From assembly GCA_029194535.1 (NCBI GenBank), contig JARFXR010000001.1:1186721-1250720 (forward strand): a DNA stretch of 64,000 bases, written 5' to 3'. The notes below the pieces were generated by a model. The model did no database searches, was not told where the DNA came from, and worked only from the letters and a program-made list of their open reading frames with translations. Below are positions 41,594-49,617 of the stretch, piece after piece. The first letter of the stretch is position 1. Every line of letters begins with the position of its first letter. The stretch comes from Nitrospira sp. GTDB taxonomy: Bacteria > Nitrospirota > Nitrospiria > Nitrospirales > Nitrospiraceae. The position numbers and the translations under genes were made by a program.

Positions 41594-41757
41594 AGGATCC
41601 TCCTGCGGTTTTGTTCGCGTCAGTATCGCAAGAGTTCTGCGCTCAGGACAGCGAAACTCGTATTTGGTTTCTCAAGATCTCCTTGGGTTTCTCAAGGGGG
41701 GTGGTATGCTGGATTCGTCCGATTCGTGTTGTGTGATTGTTTTGTGATGGAGCGCCG

Positions 41758-42525
41758 GTGGGAGACGGATACTTCAGCTTTGAGGTGACGATATACGCCC
41801 TGGCCATCGCGGCGTTGCTGGGACTGTGGCTGTTCCACCAGGCGCAAGTTCGTGCAGGGCGCATCCTTGCCGTCGATCTCTTCGATCGATCATTGGTCCG
41901 CATGTATGTGTACGCCGCGCCGCAGGGCACGGCGTTGTGCCATGTCTGCAGCCAGGCGCAGGGACGGGTCTTTCTCTCGACGAACGCCGACAAGAAGGGG
42001 TTCTCTCCTACCGATGGACTCTGCGAGGCCGAGGGCCGTTGCCAAGGTCGTGTGATCGGACTGTACGGCGGATGGGCGGAGGCGAGAGAGATCGTGGCGC
42101 GGCTACAGCGCTCGTCCAAGAAGACCGTGGTCCGGTTGTCGTCCGAGGAATTGCGCGGGTTGGTGACGGGCGAGTGGAGGCAGAGCGTCAGCGCCAATAC
42201 GGACCGGATCAACGTGCACATGCTTGAAGGGCTGTGTCTCGAGACGTCCGACGTCGATCGCGCCGCCGCGGGCTATCGGCAGGTGATCGAGCGCGCCGCC
42301 GATTCCCGTCATCTCTGGCTCGTCGCACCGGCATACCTTCGGCTGATTGACCTGCTCACACGCACCGGCTGCGACGAGGAGGCATCCAGAACAATCGAGC
42401 GATTTGAACGGCGGTTCCCCACGCATCTGCACGGGCTCCTCGCTCCCTCTGTCGATCAGCGAAAGATCCTGGAAGAGAAAAAGTCTCTGCTCTGGAAGCG
42501 CCGGTCGCTGAAGGTGTCGGCCTAG
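41758..42525 (+). CDS. Membrane-anchored hypothetical protein with TPR-like end
   Basis: A ~255-residue protein starting at a GTG with GGAG 6 nt upstream (a TTG at 41737 is an alternative). One N-terminal membrane segment (FEVTIYALAIAALLGLWLF) is followed by a Cys-containing region (ALCHVCSQAQG ... LCEAEGRC) that could bind a metal, and a C-terminal helical part (AAAGYRQVIERAADSRHLWL ... LIDLLTRTGCDEEASRTIER) like tetratricopeptide repeats. Function unknown. Confidence 0.68.
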   Translation: MGDGYFSFEVTIYALAIAALLGLWLFHQAQVRAGRILAVDLFDRSLVRMYVYAAPQGTALCHVCSQAQGRVFLSTNADKKGFSPTDGLCEAEGRCQGRVIGLYGGWAEAREIVARLQRSSKKTVVRLSSEELRGLVTGEWRQSVSANTDRINVHMLEGLCLETSDVDRAAAGYRQVIERAADSRHLWLVAPAYLRLIDLLTRTGCDEEASRTIERFERRFPTHLHGLLAPSVDQRKILEEKKSLLWKRRSLKVSA

Positions 42526-42566
42526 CCCACATTATGGACAACGGTTCGTGACGAAATTGGGAGTTC

Positions 42567-42681
42567 GGGGACTGACACCCTTCCCTGCGGCCGCCTCCCC
42601 GCCGCATGGCTTCTGCAGGCAGGCGCGTGGTGTCTGTCCCCGTTCGAAGGAGGACACCCGTCCGAACCGGGACAGGCACCC
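42567..42681. repeat. Inverted-repeat element between convergent genes
   Basis: GGGGACTGACACC (42567-42579) and GGTGTCTGTCCCC (42629-42641) are inverted copies with one mismatch, and GGGACAGGCACC (42669-42680) is a third related arm. It fills the gap between two converging genes and may also end both transcripts. Confidence 0.6.
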
Positions 42682-42746
42682 GCCTTTGCCAGGCCACGGC
42701 GGGAGCCAGTTCCCGTCACGGGGCGGAGGGTGGCCGTCTCCTCGGC

Positions 42747-44174
42747 TTAGTAGTTGGATTCGAGGCTGGAGGGCGTCTTGTTCAGGACCGTGGCGGCGGC
42801 GCGGGAGAGCGCTGCGTCGTGTTCGTGGTCGGGGGAGTAGATGCGGAACTGGACCAGGCGGGTCGGAAGGAGGTCTAAAAACTCCTCCAGCGGTTCCACC
42901 GAGACCTGTTTCGTGCCGGGGTCGTAGACATACAGGGGATTGCCGCGCCGGTCCTTGGGATCGGGACGAGGATCCAAGGGGGCCATATCGACGCGGAACT
43001 CGATCTTCTGAAGCGCCGCCGGTAGTTCTTTCCTGATCTGCCTGGCGAAATGTTCGTCGCTGGGGAAGTCCATGCCCCGCTCCTGCCCCTTCTCCTTCAG
43101 CACGGTGCTGTAGGCCATCTTCCACTTCACGTTTCGATCGAGAATCCGCGCCCATTCCTCGCCGAGGCGCCGCTCTTCGGTCTGCCGGGATTTCCGCCAA
43201 CTGCGCGCCTGCTCGAGCAGCGACCAATCGGTCAGCGTGAGATAGTCGTCCATCTTCTTTCGCGGGTCGTGGGGGAAGATCAGTTTCATCGTGTCGCCGA
43301 AGATGTCCTGCAGATGGATGTCGATGGCTCTGGTTGTCCGGTGAAAGTACACGTTGGAGTAGAGATACATCCGCGTGTTCAGGAACATCTGGAGCGCCGG
43401 CAGCCCCGTCTTGTGGATCGTGAAGCCCTTGTCGGTGAGGATCGTGTAGTGGATCAGCCTGGTCAGATCGACCGGTCCCACGGCCACGCCGCACATATAG
43501 GAGTCGCGGAGCACATAGTCCAGATTGTCCGCCGTATAGCTGCCGCCGATCACCGGCTGCAGCACGTTGAGCCAGCGCGGCAGGCGGGAGTTGTCCTTGC
43601 CCTTTTCCTTCAGGATCACGTGCGCGATCTGGTCGGGATTGAGCTCCTCGCCCTTGGCAAAGGGCCCGGACGGGCTGCGGCGAATCTTGCGGATGATCGG
43701 CCCGAGATGTTCACGGATAATGATCTGCCCCAACCGTTCGTGGCTCGCGTCGAAGGTGTGGAGAAAATTGTCGTCGAAGAAATGGCAGAAAGGGCCGTGT
43801 CCGATGTCGTGCGCGAGGGCCGTGACGCGGAGGAACGATTCGACATAGGGCGCGGACGGCACGTCCGGCGCCGCCTTTTTCAGAAACGGGTAGAGGTGGT
43901 TGGCAAACTGTCCCGCCACGTGCATGGTGCCGAGCGAATGCACGAACCGAGTGTGCTCCGCGGAGGGATAGACCCAACGGGCGCTCTGCAATTGATAGAT
44001 GTAGCGGAGCCGCTGAACCCAGGGCGAATCGATCAAGTCCTTTTCGGTCCGCTCGTGCTGGTCGGCCTGGGCGTAGGGGACGGTGAAGGAGACGTACTTA
44101 TGAATGGGATCGGCGATCAGCGCCGAACCGTCGTAGGGAGCGTTGACTTGACGCGGGAATGCCGGCGGCGTCAT
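42747..44174 (-). CDS. HD-domain phosphohydrolase (SAMHD1/dNTPase-like)
   Basis: A 475-residue metal-dependent phosphohydrolase. The HD set is visible: RFVHSLGTMHVAGQFANHL (His), VTALAHDIGHGPFCHFFDDN (His-Asp) and ADNLDYVLRDSYMCGV (last Asp). The N-terminal IHKYVSFT and IDSPWVQRLRYIYQL are typical of the SAMHD1/YwfO group, suggesting dNTP triphosphohydrolase activity, though the substrate is unproven. It is the last gene of the galU-lon-thiL-DUF2062 run. Confidence 0.85.
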   Translation of the reverse strand: MTPPAFPRQVNAPYDGSALIADPIHKYVSFTVPYAQADQHERTEKDLIDSPWVQRLRYIYQLQSARWVYPSAEHTRFVHSLGTMHVAGQFANHLYPFLKKAAPDVPSAPYVESFLRVTALAHDIGHGPFCHFFDDNFLHTFDASHERLGQIIIREHLGPIIRKIRRSPSGPFAKGEELNPDQIAHVILKEKGKDNSRLPRWLNVLQPVIGGSYTADNLDYVLRDSYMCGVAVGPVDLTRLIHYTILTDKGFTIHKTGLPALQMFLNTRMYLYSNVYFHRTTRAIDIHLQDIFGDTMKLIFPHDPRKKMDDYLTLTDWSLLEQARSWRKSRQTEERRLGEEWARILDRNVKWKMAYSTVLKEKGQERGMDFPSDEHFARQIRKELPAALQKIEFRVDMAPLDPRPDPKDRRGNPLYVYDPGTKQVSVEPLEEFLDLLPTRLVQFRIYSPDHEHDAALSRAAATVLNKTPSSLESNY

Positions 44175-44188
44175 AGGGCGACTTCATC

Positions 44189-44719
44189 TTAGCCCAGCGG
44201 ATCGCGGGGCGGCAATGGCTCGGGGTGAGGCGCCCGCAGCGGCGCATGGACCACCGCCGGCTGGATGGGCTGGTGCAGTGTCCCATGGCCGGGCCGGCGG
44301 TACTTGCTGATCAGATAGTAGGCGAGCGGGTAGGCCAGCAGCGCTCCGATCAGGCTCAAGATCGTCCCTCCGAGCACAAAGGGGACGGCATAGGGCATGA
44401 CTTGTTGATAGATCGCTGTGAAGCTCAGGTCGTGCCAATCGAAGGTGGGCACCTCCGTCCGGCCCAGGATCAGCGCGCCGGTCCAGTAGGTGGCCCCGAG
44501 GACCGGCACGATCGTCCAGGGATTGTTGACCAACGCGCCGGCCATCAGCGCGACGAAATTCAGTCCGAAGGCCCAGGTGCAGAAGACGACCAGTACCATG
44601 TGCAGGCCGTAGAACGGGCAGAAGGCGATGGCGATGCCGACCGCGAAGGCCAGGGCGGTACGCCCAGGCGATTCCTGCAGGTGAAGGAGCTGACGCACGA
44701 GCGAGCGGAAGGACGCCAT
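44189..44719 (-). CDS. DUF2062 membrane protein
   Basis: A 176-residue inner-membrane protein with about four hydrophobic segments. AFAVGIAIAFCPFYGLHMVL, VNNPWTIVPVLGATYWTGAL and PFVLGGTILSLIGALLAYPL match DUF2062. The C-terminal tail is Pro/His-rich and cytoplasmic by prediction. Function unknown. It lies between thiL and the HD gene, with short gaps (14-15 nt) on both sides, so co-transcription is likely. Confidence 0.85.
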   Translation of the reverse strand: MASFRSLVRQLLHLQESPGRTALAFAVGIAIAFCPFYGLHMVLVVFCTWAFGLNFVALMAGALVNNPWTIVPVLGATYWTGALILGRTEVPTFDWHDLSFTAIYQQVMPYAVPFVLGGTILSLIGALLAYPLAYYLISKYRRPGHGTLHQPIQPAVVHAPLRAPHPEPLPPRDPLG

Positions 44720-44734
44720 GATTCGTCGGTGGAC

Positions 44735-45796
44735 TCAGCGCGGTGAGTGAAAGTGCCGGTAGCTCGTGATCGGGAGCGGCCGCAGGCCTTCGGCCGACCG
44801 GGCCAGAATGCCGAAGCGCGCCGGCCTGATCGTTCCGATCTTCGTCAGGTGGAATCCCTTTCGCCGCGCCGTTCGTTCGAGCCGCCCGCACAGCCGTACT
44901 GGCGTCGTGAACAAGAGTTCGTAGTCTTCGCCTCCGGCGAGCGCCATCCGGACCGGATCCGACCCGGTCGCCTCCGCATACGCCAGAGCAGCAGGCGACA
45001 GGGGGAGCGAGGTCGTGTCGATCTCCGCGCCGACCCGGCTTTCTTCGCAGAGGTGCCGGATGTCTCCCGAGAGACCGTCCGACAGGTCGATGGCCGCGGT
45101 CGCAAGCCGTTCTGTCGCGAGCCATCGGCCCGCGTCCACACGGGGGTCCGGCCGCAGATGCCGCTTGAGCAAAAACTGCCGCCGCCGGGAGGATAGGGTC
45201 TTGACCCGAGACCTCCGGCGGGTGCGACCGATGCGTTCATTGGCCAAGGCCAGGCCGGCCAGCGAGTCTCCCAGTGTGCCGGTGACATAGATCGCGTCGC
45301 CCGTCTTCGCGCCGTTACGCAGCAGCGCCCGTCCTCGTTCCACCATCCCTGTGGCGGTCACGCCGATGAACCAGCCGCCGGTCGACGCGGAGGTGTCTCC
45401 CCCGATCACCAGGACATGATGCGGCCGGCAGGCCGCCGTGATGCCTCGATACAGCTCCCGCACCTGACGGCTGGTCGCGCTGTCGGGAAGGGCCAAGGCG
45501 ATCAGCAGGTACTTCGGTGCGCCGCCCATTGCCGCGATGTCGCTCAAGTTCGCCGCAGCGCTGCGGAAGCCGATGTCGAGCAAGGTGGCCGTCCGTCGAT
45601 CGAAGTGCACCCCTTCGACGAGGAGGTCGGTCGTCAGCAGCATGTCGAAGCCGGGCGGACCCGCCGTTACGGCCGTGTCGTCGCCGATGCCGCGTCGTAG
45701 TGATGCGTCGCGGCCTGCACAGAGCCGGCGGAGCGAGCGGATCAGGTCGAATTCACGGAGCGAAGCGCGTGCCTTGCGCCCGGCCGGCAATGCCAT
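44735..45796 (-). CDS. thiL: Thiamine-monophosphate kinase
   Basis: ThiL phosphorylates thiamine monophosphate to the active diphosphate. The 353-residue protein has SLRRGIGDDTAVTAGPPG (metal/ATP site), LLTTDLLVEGVHFDR, ANLSDIAAMGGAPKYLLIAL and VIGGDTSAS, the AIR-synthase-fold motifs of ThiL, plus DLSDGLSGDIRHLCEESRVG. It starts 1 nt after the lon stop. It completes the pathway begun by thiS-thiG-thiE elsewhere in the window, though it is transcribed with lon rather than with those genes. Confidence 0.93.
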   Translation of the reverse strand: MALPAGRKARASLREFDLIRSLRRLCAGRDASLRRGIGDDTAVTAGPPGFDMLLTTDLLVEGVHFDRRTATLLDIGFRSAAANLSDIAAMGGAPKYLLIALALPDSATSRQVRELYRGITAACRPHHVLVIGGDTSASTGGWFIGVTATGMVERGRALLRNGAKTGDAIYVTGTLGDSLAGLALANERIGRTRRRSRVKTLSSRRRQFLLKRHLRPDPRVDAGRWLATERLATAAIDLSDGLSGDIRHLCEESRVGAEIDTTSLPLSPAALAYAEATGSDPVRMALAGGEDYELLFTTPVRLCGRLERTARRKGFHLTKIGTIRPARFGILARSAEGLRPLPITSYRHFHSPR

Positions 45797-45797
45797 G

Positions 45798-48302
45798 CTA
45801 GCGCGGCGGTCGCGATCCGGCCGAGACGCCGGAGTGGACGCCGACCGACCGGCCGGTTCGTTTGTGGGTCATCGCGGCGGCCTGCGGCTTGCGCGGCTGT
45901 TCCCGTGGCGACTGGGGTGTCTTCGACGTGCGGAAGGTTTTGACCGGCTTGCGCAGCGCGACCTTCATGACCTCGTCCATTGTGTCGGCGAAGACGAGCT
46001 GGATGCCCTTCAAGATGTGCTTCGGGATCTCGTCCAGGTCCTTCCGGTTCCGTTTCGGCAGGATCACGGTCATGAGCTTCGCCCGCTTGGCCGCGAGAAT
46101 CTTCTCCTTGAGCCCGCCGATCGGCAGCACGCGCCCGCGCAGCGTAATCTCGCCGGTCATGGCCAGGTCGCGCCGGGCCGGGATCTGCGCCATGGCGGAA
46201 GCGATCGCCGTGGCCATGGTGATGCCGGCGGACGGCCCGTCTTTCGGAATCGCCCCGGCCGGCACGTGGATATGGAGGTCCTGCTTGCTGAACATGTCGG
46301 GATTGATGCCGAGGTTTTTCTCCCGCGAACGGACGTAGCTCAGCGCCGCCTGGGCGGACTCTTTCATCACGTCCCCCAGATGCCCGGTGAGGGTCAGGGC
46401 TCCCTTGCCCTTCATGATGGTGGCTTCGATATAGAGGACGTCGCCCCCGGATTCTGTCCAGGCCAGACCGGTGGCCACGCCGATTTCGTCCTTTTCCAAT
46501 TCGGCTTCCGGCACGAACTTCGGCACGCCCAAGTACTTGTGCAGGTTGCCGGGATTGACCGGAAAGCCCAGGCCCTTGCCCTCAGCGACCTTCTTGGCCA
46601 CCTTCCGCATCACGTTGGCGATCTCGCGCTCGAGGTTCCGGACGCCGGCCTCCCTCGTATAGTGCATGATGATCTGCCGGATGGCCGGCTCCGAGATCTT
46701 GATGTGCTTCTCGGTGATCCCATGCTCGCTGAGCTGGCGCGGGATCAGATACTTCTGCGCGATGCCCAGCTTTTCCTCCTCGGTGTAGCCGGGGATCTCG
46801 ATGATTTCCATTCGGTCTCGTAGCGCGGGAAGGATCGGATCGATCAGGTTCGCGGTTGTGATGAACATCACTTCCGTCAGGTCGAACGGCACGCCGAGAT
46901 AATGGTCCGTAAAGGAGCTGTTCTGTTCCGGGTCCAGCACTTCCAACAGGGCGGCCGAGGGATCTCCGCGGAAGTCCATGCCGACCTTGTCGATCTCGTC
47001 GAGCATGAAGACCGGATTGCTTGTTCCGGCCTGTTTCATGCCCTGGATCATGCGGCCCGGCAGCGCGCCGACGTAGGTGCGGCGGTGGCCGCGGATCTCC
47101 GCCTCGTCCCGCACTCCGCCCAGGCTGATCCGGACGAACTCGCGTCCCAGCGCTCGGGCGATGGACTTGCCGAGCGAGGTCTTGCCCACGCCGGGAGGAC
47201 CGACGAAGCAGAGAATCGGGCCTTTCATCTTCTCTTTCAACTTGCGGACGGCCAGATACTCGAGGATCCGTTCCTTCACCTTTTCCAGATCGTAATGGTC
47301 GTCGTTCAAGACCTTGGCCGCGGCCTTCAGATCGAGGTTGTCCTTCGACTTTTTCGACCAGGGCAGCTCGACCATCCATTCGAGATAGGTGCGGACGGTC
47401 GCGGATTCCGCGGTGTCGGGGTGCATTTTCTCCAGCCGCTTGAGTTGCTTCTCGGTCTCTTTGAGGACCTTCTCCGGCATCTTGGCTTCTTTGACGCGCT
47501 TGCGGAACTCGGCGATCTCCTCCGTCCGCTCGTCCAGCTCGCCCAGCTCCTTCTGGATCGCCTTGAGCTGCTCCCGCAGGAAATACTCGCGCTGCGTCTT
47601 GTCCATTTCGCCTTTGGCCTGGGCTTGGATCTTCTGCTGCATGGACAGCACGTCGATTTCCTTCGAGAGGATCTCGCTCACATTGCGCAGCCGCTTCACG
47701 GGATCGGTGATCTCGAGTACCGCCTGCGTCACTTCGACCTTGAGGCCGAGGTTGGAAGCGACCATGTCGGCGAGTCGGGCCGGATCCTCCAGGTTCTCGA
47801 TGACGACCATCACGTCGGGGATCAGCACTTTGCCCAGGCTCACGATCCGCTCGATCTGCTCCTTGACGGTGCGCATGACCGCCTCGGTTTCCAACGTCGA
47901 GCCGGCGACCTTCGCTTCGGACAGTTTTTCGATCCGCACGGAATAGTAGGGATCGGTCTGGATGTAGCCGGAGATCTTGGCCTTGGAGATGCCCTGCACG
48001 AGAATTTTGATGCGCTCGTCCGGCAGCTTGAGCATCCGCATGATGATGCCGACCGTGCCGATCGCGTGGATGTCGTCCGGCGTGGGGTTTTCTACGTCGA
48101 GCGCCTTCTGGGTCGCGAGGAAGATCATGCGATTTCCGGCCAGGGCCGCTTCAATCGCCTTGATCGACATGTCCCGCCCGACGAAGAGGGGAAGGACCAT
48201 GTACGGGAAGACGACGATGTCGCGCACAGGAAGCAGCGGCAGCTGGTCGGGGATCTCGACGTTTTGCGGCGGAGTCAGTTCCTGCTCGATTGAATCGCTC
48301 AT
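45798..48302 (-). CDS. lon: ATP-dependent protease Lon
   Basis: An 834-residue cytoplasmic AAA+ serine protease that removes misfolded and regulatory proteins. LON substrate-binding domain (~15-210), AAA module with Walker [20 protein letters not shown] (~360) and Walker [11 protein letters not shown], and the protease domain with catalytic Ser in [17 protein letters not shown] and Lys in [14 protein letters not shown] basic low-complexity tail (~795-834) is extra. It sits alongside the proteasome as a second ATP-dependent proteolysis system. thiL follows directly. Confidence 0.97.
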   Translation of the reverse strand: MSDSIEQELTPPQNVEIPDQLPLLPVRDIVVFPYMVLPLFVGRDMSIKAIEAALAGNRMIFLATQKALDVENPTPDDIHAIGTVGIIMRMLKLPDERIKILVQGISKAKISGYIQTDPYYSVRIEKLSEAKVAGSTLETEAVMRTVKEQIERIVSLGKVLIPDVMVVIENLEDPARLADMVASNLGLKVEVTQAVLEITDPVKRLRNVSEILSKEIDVLSMQQKIQAQAKGEMDKTQREYFLREQLKAIQKELGELDERTEEIAEFRKRVKEAKMPEKVLKETEKQLKRLEKMHPDTAESATVRTYLEWMVELPWSKKSKDNLDLKAAAKVLNDDHYDLEKVKERILEYLAVRKLKEKMKGPILCFVGPPGVGKTSLGKSIARALGREFVRISLGGVRDEAEIRGHRRTYVGALPGRMIQGMKQAGTSNPVFMLDEIDKVGMDFRGDPSAALLEVLDPEQNSSFTDHYLGVPFDLTEVMFITTANLIDPILPALRDRMEIIEIPGYTEEEKLGIAQKYLIPRQLSEHGITEKHIKISEPAIRQIIMHYTREAGVRNLEREIANVMRKVAKKVAEGKGLGFPVNPGNLHKYLGVPKFVPEAELEKDEIGVATGLAWTESGGDVLYIEATIMKGKGALTLTGHLGDVMKESAQAALSYVRSREKNLGINPDMFSKQDLHIHVPAGAIPKDGPSAGITMATAIASAMAQIPARRDLAMTGEITLRGRVLPIGGLKEKILAAKRAKLMTVILPKRNRKDLDEIPKHILKGIQLVFADTMDEVMKVALRKPVKTFRTSKTPQSPREQPRKPQAAAMTHKRTGRSVGVHSGVSAGSRPPR

Positions 48303-48375
48303 GGATGTGGTCTCTATGGTGCCGTGCGTTCTCGACTATGGTAGCTCAGGTCTGGTGGAGCAATCGGCGGCGCGG

Positions 48376-49287
48376 TCAGCCCTTGCGGGCGCGGGGTCGG
48401 CGCTGTCCCTTCCGGGGCGTCATCCGCGCGTGAAGGTAGTCGGCGAATTCCGAGCCGAGTGCGGGGTTCTTCAACGCGAACTCCACCGTCGCGATGAGGA
48501 AGCCCAGCTTGTCGCCGGCGTCGTACCGCTGCCCTTGGATCTCCAAGGCGTACATCGGCTGGGCGCGCGCCAGCTCCTTCAGGGCGTCCGTGAGCTGGAT
48601 CTCGCCGTTCTTGCCGGGTCTGGTCTTTCGCAGGATCGGAAACACCTCCGGAGGCAGCACGTACCGGCCGATGACGGCGAGGTTCGACGGCGCGTCCGCG
48701 GGCGACGGCTTCTCGACCACGTCGAGCACCCGGTGCAGTCCGGTGGCGAGCTTTCCCGGAGAGACGATGCCGTAGCGGTTCACTTCCTGGTGGGGGACCT
48801 CCTGGACTCCGAGCACCGCGCCGTTCCGGCGCTTGTAGGTGTGGATGAGCTGGGCCAGCCCGGGCACTTGGGCGTCGATGATCTCGTCGCCGAGGATGAC
48901 GGCGAACGGCTCGTCGCCGATCAGCCGTTGCGCGCAGAGCACCGCATGCCCCAAGCCGAGCGCTTCGGATTGCCGGACGTAGCAGAAGTTGGCCAGATTG
49001 GAGATGTGCCGCATCTGGCTGAGCAGCTGGGCTTTGCCGTTGCCCTTGAGATTTTCTTCCAATTCAACCGAACGGTCGAAGTGGTCTTCGATGGCCCGCT
49101 TGCCCCGGCCCGTCACCACGATGATGTCTTCGATGCCGGAGGCGACGGCTTCTTCCACCGCGTACTGGATCAGCGGCTTGTCGACCAGCGGTAACATTTC
49201 CTTGGGCGAGGCCTTGGTGGCGGGGAGGAATCTGGTGCCCATTCCCGCGGCGGGAATGATGGCCTTGCGGACGTTCGAACGCGACAT
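48376..49287 (-). CDS. galU: UTP-glucose-1-phosphate uridylyltransferase
   Basis: GalU makes UDP-glucose for LPS and other glycans. The 303-residue protein shows KAIIPAAGMGTRFLPATKAS, PKEMLPLVDKPLIQYAVEEA, EALGLGHAVLCAQ, the metal/substrate loop VILGDEIID and VEKPSPADAPSNLAVIGRYV. It is divergent from the bamA operon. A promoter with its -10 box 6 nt before the ATG suggests a leaderless message. lon starts 73 nt after its stop. Confidence 0.95.
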   Translation of the reverse strand: MSRSNVRKAIIPAAGMGTRFLPATKASPKEMLPLVDKPLIQYAVEEAVASGIEDIIVVTGRGKRAIEDHFDRSVELEENLKGNGKAQLLSQMRHISNLANFCYVRQSEALGLGHAVLCAQRLIGDEPFAVILGDEIIDAQVPGLAQLIHTYKRRNGAVLGVQEVPHQEVNRYGIVSPGKLATGLHRVLDVVEKPSPADAPSNLAVIGRYVLPPEVFPILRKTRPGKNGEIQLTDALKELARAQPMYALEIQGQRYDAGDKLGFLIATVEFALKNPALGSEFADYLHARMTPRKGQRRPRARKG

Positions 49288-49293
49288 GAGTTG

Positions 49294-49322
49294 ATAGTAT
49301 GTGATGGGGTAGGTGAAGTCAA
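49294..49322 (-). promoter_or_regulatory. Promoter of galU, probably leaderless
   Basis: On the minus strand, TTGACT (49322-49317), 17-nt spacer, TACTAT (49299-49294). The ATG of galU begins at 49287, 7 nt past the -10 box, exactly where transcription should start; no ribosome site can precede it. Confidence 0.65.
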
Positions 49323-49378
49323 GAAATGCGTCATCGGCGCGGGCCGCGCGCCGCGACGAGCCGACCGGCCCAAACCGC

Positions 49379-49407
49379 TTTACATTGAAATACTTGCTTC
49401 ATATAAT
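49379..49407 (+). promoter_or_regulatory. Promoter of the bamA/LPS operon
   Basis: TTTACA (49379-49384), 17-nt spacer, TATAAT (49402-49407), near-consensus. A start near 49414 lies downstream of the 49291 end of the open frame, so the real bamA start must be further in. Confidence 0.7.
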
Positions 49408-49617
49408 CCATCAGTTTTGCGCGGAACGTTCGTGAGGGTGCGTCGGCGCCGAACACATCGGCTTCTCAGCTCAGTTACCTTCATGGCCGCCGTCAGCAAT
49501 GGTTTTGGATCGACGTTGCCTGCGACGGAAGCCCCGACACAGGTTGCCGTTACACGTTCGAGCCCGGTGGAGTGTGCGCTGATCGCGTCGGTCGTCTATG
49601 CATGGAGCATCACATCA

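Noticed and set aside
46902-48293. 463-codon open frame antisense to lon
   Set aside because: Same high-GC shadow effect; the composition is low-complexity (Leu/Asp/His/Arg-rich) and lon on the other strand is fully convincing.
49291-49617. Longer N-terminus for BamA from 49291
   Set aside because: A near-consensus promoter at 49379-49407 lies inside it, and the signal peptide begins only after 49618.
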